Below are positions 45,468-56,465 of a stretch of 64,000 nt of DNA, piece by piece. The stretch's first letter is position 1. Every line of letters starts with the position of its first letter. A program made the translations under genes and the position numbers. Below the pieces are notes generated by a model, which was not told the DNA's origin, did no database searches, and saw nothing but the letters and a program-made list of their open reading frames with translations. Source of the stretch: Coix lacryma-jobi var. lacryma-jobi (lineage: Eukaryota > Streptophyta > Magnoliopsida > Poales > Poaceae); assembly GCA_009763385.1 (NCBI GenBank), contig CM019831.1, positions 77,814,706-77,878,705 on the forward strand. Reading direction: 5' to 3'.

Positions 45468-48400
45468 ACTCCCCCAAGCTTACCTTTTGATAGTCCCTTA
45501 GCAAATATTCATGATGAATCAGGAATTGCTACTATGCTTTCATACCTTAATGGTACATATGTTCAAACAAAAATCTTCCCTTGGATTAGAGTTAACTATT
45601 CTGACTTTCTCATATTAGCTTTAACTATGGAGCTTTTGCCTTCACCTGGGTATTTAAACAATTGAAAGATAGAACAATCAAGTTAAGCACTGTATCTCTA
45701 ACTCTTTGATCAACCTTCATTCTGGAGTTTTTATATATTTTCAAAATAAAAATCAGAGATTTTACTGTATGACACTCTCAAATCGCTCTTTTATATTTTT
45801 ATTAATCCTCACTGATGCATTTTCCTTTCTTCTAAGGATATATATCTGAGCTTTAAGAAGTGAAAAACATATCTTACTAAGTCAAAGTTCAAAGTTTAGG
45901 GAGAAAGATGTCATACTCATAGATCAAGATCTTAACATTTGAAATTTGTCATCTCTTGCTGGCATATTGTAATTAGAGGGACCATGGGCTATCATTCTTT
46001 TCTCATACTTTTATCATAACTCTCTTTTTTTTCTTTGAGGCAGTTGGACACTTGTCCCTTTTTATTTCATCCTTTTATACTTTTGCATAGCCCATGCCTC
46101 TAACACAATACTACTTCAGAAGAGTGAATCTTTTAATAAAGCATTCTTGATCTCTAGAGCATGATAAATTTCTCAACCATAACTATAAACTTAGAACAAA
46201 GCAAGTAGCCTTATCTTAAGATCATATTAATGGCTCTGGGTAGGAATTCATGTTATGTCATACAGGATCTCATTATGTGTTTTTAATTCTTTTCAAAGTG
46301 TAAATCTCCAGAACTCTAGTATCTCTAGGAATTAGATAAACAGCAGCTCAAACTTTTTTATTTCATATCTCACAATTATCTAGACTTTAGATCAAGCATT
46401 TGTCATCCATAGGCTTCAAGTTCAGAGTTTATTCAGAACAACTTTGTCTAAAACTCAAGAATTTTTAGTTTGAACAGTAGGTACTTAAGAGGGATTACGG
46501 CAGAGCAACTATTCATCATTTTCATCATGAGCAAAATTAAGTTCATATCCACTTAGGCATTTATTCATTATATACTATATTTATTTGGTTTTATAATAGT
46601 TATTATCTTTTTATGGTTTTTATATATATTGACCTGGATCTAGCTAAACGAACTAATAGTAAATAAAAATAGTCGTGGTACGATACTTATCGCGATAACT
46701 GAGGGTGCTCTCCCCCAAGCTGGATCTTGACGTGATCTTTTCCCAGAAGATGAGTAGACCATCAGCAGTGGCTTAAGTCCCTCTCTTCTTTATTTCCTGC
46801 TGAACTTAAAAATAGACAAACACAACTTGATTAAGTGTAGTGATAAATATTCTTTCCCTATGTCTAGTTGTCTAGAGCTCTTAAGATCATTTATGTTCTT
46901 CCTTTCCACTAAGCAGAAATTCAGCAATTCTCTATAGTGTCTCTTTTTAGATTTAATGGTGAGCCTTCATGTGCCCACATATTTTTGTCTCTCTTTTTTT
47001 AATTAATGGTGAGCCTTCATGTGCTCACATATTTTTGGTGTTTTGAATTTATTTATAGAATGAAAAACTTAAGAGGATAGAGATACTTACGTGGATACAT
47101 GGGGGTGCCTTCCTCCAAGCTGAATGTTGACGTAGTCACTTTGCAATGTAGCAGACTGGCAGTGGATATGTCCTTGCTCTATTAGAGCTGATTGATTGAT
47201 GTTGAGACAGTGCTCCAAAGTGGAGAGACTGTCGTCACTTGTTCGTCAGCTTTCTTGGCCTTCAAATCCTATGAAACTCAAATAGACAACAAAACTTGTG
47301 GAACAGATAAGCATTAGCGGTTGGCCACTCAAGCCTTAGTTATCTAGAATTTTAGTATGATCTCTTTCTCAATATTTTTATATTTTAATATTTTTTACGA
47401 TGCAAGAAAATGCAACAGGATGAATATATGCATATTTATTTTTAGTATTATTATATTATTATTATTATATTTTTATGCCACCACGGTGAACATTCCTGTG
47501 GGTTTTTACACACCATAGAATTATTCACGTGGGGCTTCATGGTTTATGATGTAGTGTAACAAATGCAATATTTTTGTTTCCCTTTTTAATGCAATGCAGA
47601 AATTAATATGTAGATGTATTATTATTTTTATGCATCCACAGAATACATTTATGGGTCTTAACACACCACTAAACTGTTCTCATGGGGCTTAAAGTTTTTC
47701 ATATTTTTATTTTCTTTTCTAATGCAGATATAATTGCTAAGAAGTAAATATGATACTAATAGTAAAATGATATGATTATGCAGTACTTAAGTTATTGCTA
47801 AAGAAATATGGATAACTACCGAGTTACCTTCCGGCGAGCATTCGATGTTTATAGTCTATCGAACAAGACTTCTTGCACGCTCTTTATTCTTCCTTGGGTG
47901 CGCCGGCAGATCCTCGTGGTGAAGACCTTAGTTGTACTTCAGTAGAACTCTCTTTCTTCTTCAAGTGGCTGGTGGACTTGTCTCCTTTGGTTCACTGCTC
48001 TTCATATTCTTTAATGGGTGTTGGCATGATCATTTACTTTGAATCCTTGACAGCGTAGATGTTCATCACTTCTCTTGAGCTATAACCATTGATGATTGGC
48101 TCTTGAGTGGACGAAGACTTCGTCGGCATTATAGTGGAATTCCTATCTTCTGTTGAAACTCAGATAGACAACAAAACTCGTGGAATAGATTAAGGGTTAG
48201 TGAAAAAACTACACCTTAATTATTATAGAGTCTTGATTTATTTCTTTCAAGCACAAAGCAACGGAGTTTTGGATTTCCATTTATGTATGTGAGTCAATGA
48301 TGGTGCAATAATTGTTTTATCACATATGTATCAAGAAAATAGGAGGTAAATGTCAAACTAACATTTTAAAGTGAAGCATTAATACTGTAGGCTAGCAACA

Positions 48401-50789
48401 TCCTCTAGAATTCATGAAACTTTGGGAGACCACCCTTTGTACAGTGTGTCCTACTCGCAAAACTAAGGCAGGGATCAAGTGCATAAGTTCTACTGGTGAG
48501 AAAACACCAATAGAACCAAAACTTCATTTACTCTACTCTAGCCTTAGGCACATTTAATATGATAAGATTGGTATTTTGTGTATTGTTTCACTTTTAAAAC
48601 ATGGGTGATGAAATCAGAAGAGTGAGCATGAATTTGACAACGAGGGTTGAGTTGTTCAAGACTAAGTGATTCAAGTGTGATACTCAAAGAACAAAGCATG
48701 TTGAGTTTTTTAGATTAAACACTTAAAGTTGTAACTCAAACATTTTGATTTTTTTATTTAAGTGTAGGGCAAGACCAAGGGAAAGCTTTTGTAGAGAATG
48801 ATCACTTACCTTAAAATATTACCTTCATTATTGAAACGCAGTGGCGCCATGTGATAGGGATAGATGATCCATCATGACCCCTTCCTTTTGTTTGAAGCTT
48901 CTCCTTTATCTTGAGCTTGTTCCTGAACATCTTGACTCCTGTGTTGCACTTTATCTTCCTCAACCTCTAAGCTATCCTTTTCTCTCTCCTCATGAATTAT
49001 GTTTGGACTTATTGCTCCACTTATTATTTTATTCCTGAAAAGCATTAGTGGACAACACATACCCAAAGGGATATACAAGTAATAACAAGGGTAGTGTTCT
49101 CATAGAGCTAAAGTCACTTTCTATGCTATAGAGAAGTTAATCTTGGCATTTTAATTAGCATAGAACTTGTATCCCATATTTTATTTACCTTCATTGTTCA
49201 CCACTACTTCTTCTCAAAGATTAATTTATTTTGTATCTTAAGTTTGATTTTAAGCTTAGAATTTGTAAAATCATTCAAACTTAAAGAGACAAAGTAACAG
49301 TGAGTAGAGAGATTGCAAACCAGTGTGTGGGATGTTGAAAGCTTCTTGATTGCGAGGATGAGCATGGTTGTAGAATTTTTGGAAGAGCTAGCCTTCCTCC
49401 CTACACTTAGACAAAGGCAAGTGTGAATGTTGAAGCATCCCTCGCGTTGTATTTGCAACTCTCATGTTCTCGGACATTGTTCACCCTGCAGTGGTTAGTG
49501 AAAGAATACCCGAAGGGAACTAGTCCTAAGAACATTATTATCATTTATTATTTTATTTTTTGTAAATTAAGACAAGATTCTAAATTTAAAAAGTCATAAG
49601 ATAACTACCGATTGACCTCTCGGCGAGGGCTCGCAGTTTTAGGTTCGTTGAGCAAGACCTTTCTTTAATGGACACATACCCGAGGGAATATTTAAGTTGA
49701 AATACAGGTTGTCCACTATTAAATTTATAATCCTTATCTATGCTAATGGGTAGATGGATTTGGAATTGTTTTAGCATAGACATGATTCATCATAGTTCAT
49801 AGACAACTTGGTGGCTGTATTGTTTCATGGTTCAAGGCAAAGGTAGCTTATAGCAAAAGACAAAGTGAATATTCTTTGATACTTACAGTTCAGTGATGAA
49901 TGAGCCATGTCTTTTGTGTGAAGTTGTTGGAGCACGTCCTATGCCTTGCTTCATCCCAGTGTGAGTTCATCTCTTGACCCCCATTTTGATATTGAGAGAT
50001 TTCTACAGGGGTTAGTCCAACAAAATAACCGATATCTACTAGAGAATACTCTTGGTTCAAAAATCAAACTAGACGCCATGTCTAATTTAATCTAGGAAGC
50101 ATTTTCCCTAAGCACCATGCTTAATTTAAAAAGCCATTGAAAGTAAGATCGAGAGATTCATGATTTAAATGGAGTTGAACGGTGTGATCAAGGTGTTAGT
50201 ATATATGTATTTTTTCTTTCTTTTTTTATTTTTAGATGCACATAACATGAGTGGATGCAAGTGATAAAAATAAACATGTATGAGAGAACATAAACTAAAT
50301 GGAGTGAATGTATGATGATATGCAAAGGATTTAATAAATAACTACTCATCAATTTAAAGTCCATGAGCAAGACTGACTCACCTCGATTAAACTTACCATG
50401 ACTCACAATGGAATTGTGAGTGGTACAACGTCTGGTGTCGTCACTCGTCACGTGCTTGAAAACTTGTAACGTTGACCTTCTTCGATCCTTGTGGGAGTTT
50501 GTCGGAAAGTCAAAGTGACAACAATTGTCTATACCTTATCTGGTTGATTCCTAACAAAGTGGTTGAATGGATCTTGAGGCTTGAGCAAAGCTCTGGACCC
50601 GCAACGTAGTTTGTCAGAAGTTCAAAACCAGTCATACACCTCACCCTGCATAAGATCAAAACTATACAAAAGCCAGGGTGGGTCTGTTTGGATAAAGGGT
50701 GAATAATATATCTCAATTATCACATGTGTAAGAGTTCTCCTAGATGTTGAAAATGTATTCTAGCTACCGTCCTTAATTACTCATTCATT
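45468..50789 (-). mobile_element. Non-coding internal region of element E
   Basis: AT-rich, with a purine tract (complement of actcccccaagc, 45468-45479) next to the 3' LTR that can serve as polypurine tract. A second such block (ctcccccaagct) lies at 46710-46721. A module with ataactaccga followed by cggcgag recurs at about 47811-47875 and 49600-49660, and at 2643-2705 in element F. A short (att)n tract lies at 47442-47470. No gene is recognised. Confidence 0.7.
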
Positions 50790-50806
50790 CCCCGGCAACG
50801 GCGCCA
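50790..50806 (-). other. Primer binding site of element E (tRNA-Asp)
   Basis: The minus strand reads tggcgccgttgccgggg, an uninterrupted complement to the tRNA-Asp 3' end, eight bases from the LTR. Confidence 0.92.
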
Positions 50807-50814
50807 AAAATGCT

Positions 50815-52561
50815 TGTTGACACTCCTTAATGGAATCACTCTAAGATAGACTTCATAAACAATAACCTAGTGAAGGCACTAAGAAGTGTACGGGACACTA
50901 CTAGCATCACTTAACGTCAAGTTGTCATCCCCAACATGAAACTAGCAATGTGATTATATCATAGCACTGACTCTAAAGATAAATATTTACCCGCAAGCGC
51001 ACAGATAAATACACCCGTTGTAGCAGCATTTTACCCAGAGATGTTCCAAGTATCGTTATTTATATTTAGCACTAGGAATGAAGTGAGATAAATAAGGACA
51101 AGAGCTACTCTACACATGTGATAGGAGAATTGAGAACAAAGTAAGAACACACTCCTTTATCCTAAACAGGGATCAGTCACAATAATGAGGTACACTATAA
51201 ATGATAAAAGATTAATCTATGATAGTCCTTAGAGCATTTCAACTTAGACAAGGCATGCGGATTAGAATAGACATTATAAAGAAGTATTCCTAAGTTATTC
51301 TAATTATAAGTCATAATATACATTGATTAGTGCAATTATATTTGGCAATCATTGGCTAGGTTATCCCATATTCATATTCAAGAGGCAACTCCATAGTAAA
51401 GGTGTCAAACAGAGTAACCCCTAAAACATGAGTTAACTGACCCATACTGAACACTACATTCGGGAGGTGGAATACAAAGGACTCAACAGGCCTGTCACAC
51501 CCGCGATCTACCACTCTATCCGGAACATAGGACGCATTCGCAGATAAATAGTGTATAGGCACCACACCTACACAGCATTTATCACCCACCCGTTGAACTT
51601 TAAGATGAGCGCTATACGAACATGAGTATAAACATGATGATAATCTATCTATGCCAAATATATAATCAAAGCACACTACAAGCAGTATAATTAAGAATAT
51701 AGTAATTAATGTCTTAGTCATATCAATTATATCTAAACTATTATGATCTAGCACAAATGATGAACATTATGATGAACTAGAACACGAACTAGAACTAGAT
51801 TAAGAACTAGAAGATGAACTAGACGATGAACTAGAATTAGAAGATGAACTAGAACATGAACAATGAAGAACAATGAAGAACTAGAAGAACAATTATGAAC
51901 TAGAAACATAATTAGATCCATAATGTTGATACAAGAGAGAAGATCTTGGGTTTAGCGAGCCTTCTCGCGACTAGATCCGGAATCCAAGCGAAGCTTGCCT
52001 CTTCTAATTCTAATTCTATCTAGCTATGCCTAAGTTGATGTGGCTCTAAGGAAATTAGGGTTTCTGATTGATCCTCCTCCTCTTCTAATGACATGAGATC
52101 TGATGATGATGGAGAGGGGGGTCTGGGGTCTGGTTATATAGCCTGAGGGATCAACCGCAACCGTTAGATCAAACCGACTTAAGGTACGACGAGATGAGTC
52201 CTAGAGGTCGGTGGAGGAAGCTTGCAGAAGACGGAAGCCAGCGGCCCGGGGGGTGACCGGTCGGTCTCCAGGTGGGACGGTCGGTCCACCAGTCGGCCTC
52301 TCGCGGTAGTCGACCTCCTGGTGTCTTCTTGCGTCCTCTGGAGTCTTCTAGAATATCCTGACGTGGGGGTTGCGTTATCTCCCGTCGGTTCCTTCTATGG
52401 GAGTATTGGTGGGATTTCTGGTTTAGTCCCTGTCAGAATCATAGTTCACCAAAACTCGTGGAATATTGTAAGTTGAAACCCTAAACCTTTGTTGGTGATC
52501 AAATTCTTGCCCTTTTCATATTTATTTGTCCATTAATTATGATAGATAACCAGTGTCAACA
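50815..52561 (-). repeat. 5' LTR of element E
   Basis: 1,747 bp, beginning tgttgacac and ending gtgtcaaca. The TATA box is near 52133-52140 and the gaactaga repeats at 51740-51910. Confidence 0.92.
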
Positions 52562-52566
52562 ATCAT
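52562..52566. repeat. Target site duplication ATCAT of element E, right
   Basis: Matches 43705-43709. Confidence 0.95.
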
Positions 52567-53994
52567 GCACTCATCACACTCCTCCTCCTCGGTCACCTTC
52601 ACCTCGGTCCTAGCACTCTCAAGCTCCTTAAGAGCCTCTACCATCTTAGCCTTGAATTCATTGCGCTCTCTAATGGAATGCTTAAGTTGTTTATCTTTAC
52701 CTAGGACTATGTCAGCTAAGGCTTCACGTTCACCAGATAGACGTTCAACAAGAGTAGAGGATGATACCTCGGAAGCATCATCATCGTCGTTGATGTCGGC
52801 ATCCTTGTCCTGACACTTGCGGTCCTCCTCATCCAATGCCATGGTGCAGAAGCCCTTGGAGGAGTTGCCAAAGAAGCAGAGTTCGTTGAAGCGTTCTTCA
52901 GTCTTGTGCTCGGACCCATCATCGTTGGAGTCACCGTCGGAGCTCTTCTCGACATCGCTGATGGAGGCGATGAAGGCACGCCTGCCATCGCCGAAAGCCT
53001 TCTCCACGTCCTCCCGGCGATAACTGCCCTTCTTCTTCTTCTCGGCCTTGTTCTCCGGCTTGCCCTTGCACCGGGAGTTGTGGTTCTTGCCGGGAAAGCT
53101 CTTGTCGCGCTTGAGGTAGCATGCGATGAAGTGATCCGGATCTCCACATTTGTAGCAGCTCTCACGTGCGCCACCACGCCGGCAATTCAGGCGGTTGTTT
53201 TGGAACCGCTAGAACCGGGTGATGATGAGGGCGAGCTCGTCATCGCCCAACGCCTCCACCTGCTCCACTGTCACTGAAAGCAAAGAAGACAAAGCAAAGA
53301 GAGGTGGAGAAACGTTAGTGGAAAGAGTCGATCCACCCTTGCCTGAGACCAAAGCCATGGAATGTGAAGATGGGTTCTTCAGCTTGGCCTGAGTCAAGTG
53401 ATCGATCTCGGTGGACTTGAGCTTGCTAAATAGCTCGTCCACGGTGAGGGTGTCGTAAGAAGGAGACTCAATGATGGTCGACACCTTGACCTCCCATACC
53501 TTCCGATCTAGGGCATATATAAGCTTGAGGGCCCTCTCATGATCATCATAAGGTAGGTTAGCCCGATTGGCACGCATCTTGTTCACAATCATTTGGAAAC
53601 GAGCGAACATTATGTCAATCGTCTCTCCCTCCAACTGAACAAAGTTCTCGTACTCTCGCTTGTAGGTCTTGAAGAGTCTGGTCTTGACCTGAACGGTCCC
53701 CTCGTGATAGCTTTGAAGCTTCACCTAGATCTCTCGTGCCGTCTCAAGCTCAGAGACATGCTCGAACTCAGGAAGGGAGATGCTGGCCAAGAGAGCATTA
53801 CGAGCCTTGGAGTTGGCCTCGTGTTGGTCAATCTGGACCTGACCCACACGAGCCTCAAGGACCTAGTACTCCGCGTTCTCGCATATCTCCCACACAGAAG
53901 ATCTGATGCTATTGAGATAAGCACGCATTTGAATCTTCCAATAGGGATAGTTCGTCCCATCGAAGTAGGGAGCCTTGTCGTTTCCTCGATCCAT
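52562..53994 (-). pseudogene. Copia B gag N-terminal half
   Basis: The start is ATG at 53994 (MDRGNDKAPYFDGTNYPYWK). The gag core is homologous to that of elements A and I, with TAG stops near 53863 and 53729 and one at about 53207. The first zinc knuckle is CYKCGDPDHFIAC, one residue shorter before its last Cys than in A and I, so it is probably defective. The acidic region (DGDSNDDGSEH...) and coiled coil (REALADIVLGKDKQLKHS...) follow up to the insertion of element E. It continues at 43709. Confidence 0.9.
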
Positions 53995-54044
53995 GTAGCC
54001 CTTAGGATCCGAAACCGATTAAGGTAGAGAAGATCCCTTAACCT

Positions 54045-54056
54045 GCTCTAATATCA
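54045..54056 (-). other. Decayed primer binding site of element B (tRNA-iMet)
   Basis: The minus strand reads tgatattagagc followed by aggtt, a few changes from tggtatcagagc. It is next to the LTR start at 54058. Confidence 0.8.
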
Positions 54057-54057
54057 A

Positions 54058-54815
54058 TGTAAGGACCTAATTGGCGACCAGAGGGGGGGGGAATGGATCC
54101 TCAAATTTCAACTTGTGAAATAGATGACCCTTGTCCTAGAAAATCACCCCAAAGGCAAAGGCTTGAGACAACTGGAGAGTTCACGACCTACGAATAGGTG
54201 GATACCCTAGGAGATGTCCTAGTGGTACAGTGGAACCCTCTGAGAACACCCAAACCCAAGTGCCAATGCCCCAAAACAAAACTGCGCAGTCTGCAGATTC
54301 GCGGACTGTACGGGGTCAGAGTCCCGAACTGTCCGCCGTAGAACCCCGGACTGTCCTCACTTGGGTGCCGGACTGTCCGCCGGCAAAACTGCAGAACCAA
54401 ACTGTTCTGCATGTCTGCTGGACACGTCCCGGACTGTTTGCGGGTTTGTACCGCGGACTATCCGCCGTTCACTCCACAATGAACAGTCACGGGGCTGCGC
54501 CTGACTGACCTAAAGCAAACCCGATGCATGGACTGTCCGCCGTTAGGGCGCGGATTGTCCGCCACTACACAGAAAGCACAAAAACTGCATGGCTCAAAAT
54601 CGAATCAAACTTCACCAAATCGAAAGGGGCTACGATCAAACTCCTCCCAGGTGTTTCTCTACGTATTGGGGTGCTAACCCTAAGAAATCATCACATCAAA
54701 CCAAGTCAATCGAGAGTAATCCGAAGAACACCAGAAAGGGGGAAAGAACGAAGAACGAACGCAATTTCAGCCCGATCTATGGAACCGTGAGGTTAGAGGA
54801 GAAATCCTTCGGTGG
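54058..54815 (-). repeat. 5' LTR of element B, cut by element H
   Basis: Aligns with 8225-8975 at about 94% in the part compared and holds the dyad array at 54301-54563. The promoter half lies beyond H, outside the window. Confidence 0.88.
54301..54563. repeat. Array of cggactgtccg dyads, 5' LTR B
   Basis: Counterpart of 8471-8700, with one extra block near 54305-54335. Confidence 0.8.
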
Positions 54816-55119
54816 TGTTAACACCATATTTTCGCACCGCACACAAGCTTATGACAGGGAGCCCGATCGACAGTGAAAAAGGGATTCGGCGAGCAACCAA
54901 GTGGATGGTTAGCCTTCAGAGTCTTCGGCAAACGTGTATGTGGTCGGCTATTTACGAGGCGATGGCTCCATTCGGAAACATGGATATGGTAGGTAAAAGC
55001 CGGCCTACACGGAGGACACGTGGCGATGAAGGACGCCGAAGAGAATAGAAATAGGATTTGTATCTTTCCAAATTTCATTGTATAAGTCGTAATCGTTTAG
55101 GACTCGTGTTTGTCCAGGG

Positions 55120-55129
55120 TATAAATATA
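55120..55129 (+). promoter_or_regulatory. TATA box of LTR H
   Basis: tataaatata, about 300 bases into the LTR, with the expected AT-poor surroundings. Confidence 0.75.
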
Positions 55130-55282
55130 AGCCCTCAACCATTGTAAAATTGTTCACAACCATATCAATACAAACCGGCCCCGTGCCATCTTCGAGTCCT
55201 TAGTCGTGTCGTCGAGTTCTTCGAGAGGAATCATCGATCCGTCGACCTCTGTAGGTACCGGCAACCTTGTTATCATGTCTAG

Positions 55283-55917
55283 TATCATGCGGTGGATGTA
55301 GATATGATGCAAGTAGTCTCGTTCGTTAAGCTTAGTATCGTGCGACGGATTTAAGCTTATGACGGGAGGTTTTTGCTTGTGCCTTGTATCGTGCGACGGA
55401 TTAAGTCTTGGGTAAAAATAGTTATCGGCTCTATTAGATTTGGCAGATCTGATAGATTCATTAAGTTATCATATGTTATGTGTTTTATTATTTAATTCTT
55501 GTAACACTCTTTTGCCCAATCTAGATTGATCTTTGTTCGGCCCTGTTTTACAAGCTTGCTTGTGTTTCGTTACTCATAAGATCATGACGGCCGAATCAAC
55601 TTTCTATCTAGATTGTTACATGTTGTGGGTTCATGCATGTCAATCACGGTTAGGCTTTGATGGAACTGGGTATGGTATCGTGCGGCAGATGCAGGTTTTA
55701 GATTGGTTTAATCATGTTTGCTTGTATGTTCCTTCTTCATGGACCCCAACTCGGCTAGTTTGCCAATCTTGGTTAAGCTTACGCGAGTAATGAGTTTTTA
55801 TAGATCTGTTCAAATACATGCATGCTTTTAGCTTTTTAATTAGATTGTATCATGCGGTGGATTAATCTAATTATAAGAAGTGGTGTAGACTTATGGCAAG
55901 TGGTATCATGCGGTGAT
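55283..55917 (+). repeat. Dispersed tatcRtgcgRYggat motif, six copies
   Basis: Copies start at 55283, 55336, 55387, 55676, 55848 and 55904 (for example tatcatgcggtggat and tatcgtgcgacggat). All are on the plus strand and downstream of the TATA box, so they would be in the transcript leader. Confidence 0.8.
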
Positions 55918-56401
55918 TGTCTTCGCTTGAGTTTATGCTTGACGGGTTTATGAAGGCCAGACGTGCGGCAGACTAGTTGGATTAACCTATGCATGTGTTA
56001 TTTGAATAGATTTATATTTGCAAGTTACCTGTTTACAATGTTTTAATGATACCTTTCATCTGTTCAAGCATGTCTTTCTTTACATGTGCATTCGACAGTT
56101 AATATGTTTTACATGCCCTGTTCTCATACTAGCCGAATGACTTTATAAACATGTTCTGACAGACAGCTTCTATAGCTGTGTGCCGTCGTGATTGGCTTTC
56201 GAAGCCGTACATATGGAACTGTCTGGTCTCACTCAGTATGTTCCATTGGTATTCTCACAGTTTTATTCTTGTTGGTTTTTAGGTCAAACCGACTGGCACG
56301 TTTCCGGATTCAACACACTCTGGGCACCCGATTGAACCCAGCTTTTTTTGGCTTGCTGTGTGTTAGGCGTAAGGTGTCATATTCTGCGCCCACACACTTT
56401 T

Positions 56402-56419
56402 TGGCATGCCCAGTGGGAC
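56402..56419 (+). other. Primer binding site of element H
   Basis: tggcatgcccagtgggac directly follows the LTR after a ctttt spacer. Its position and the tgg start mark it as primer site. I cannot name the tRNA with confidence. Confidence 0.6.
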
Positions 56420-56465
56420 AACTCTGTTTCAAAATGCCTGAGATCCGCGACATCAGATTCTGGAT

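Larger units (their letters stand above)
43710..52561 (-). mobile_element. Non-coding LTR element E (LARD-like, tRNA-Asp-primed)
   Basis: An 8,852 bp element with LTRs of 1,758 and 1,747 bp, a well-kept tRNA-Asp primer site and the ATCAT duplication. The 5.35 kb internal region has no frame similar to gag or pol; the longest open stretches are below 90 codons. LTR ends differ at 3 of about 190 positions, so E moved recently, presumably with proteins from an unseen partner. The family relation to the sequence at 1-8224 is clear from shared blocks in the same order. Confidence 0.88.
8225..54815 (-). mobile_element. Ty1/copia (Sirevirus-type) element B, four times interrupted
   Basis: The parts of B are the left (3') LTR at 8225-9356 plus 24844-25701; the 3' non-coding part, RNase H, RT and integrase at 25702-30205; protease and gag at 42006-43709 and 52562-53994; the primer site at 54045-54056; and the right (5') LTR from 54058, cut at 54815. 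Insertions C, A, E and H account for the gaps. The order gag-PR-IN-RT-RH is that of copia. The long gag with coiled coil, iMet primer site, roughly 2 kb LTRs and repeated polypurine tracts fit the Sirevirus lineage. LTR ends differ by about 6% over 245 bp, so B is older than the insertions inside it. Confidence 0.85.
54816..56396 (+). repeat. 5' LTR of element H
   Basis: 1,581 bp, beginning tgttaacacc and ending gcccacaca. The TATA box is tataaatata at 55120-55129. Downstream lie six copies of a tatcRtgcg motif. The chosen end is the CA six bases before the primer site; a shift of a few bases is possible. Confidence 0.75.

Noticed and set aside
45459..45665. 68-codon frame at the start of the internal region of E
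   Set aside because: It is antisense to the element, begins in the LTR, has no domain and no counterpart in element F.
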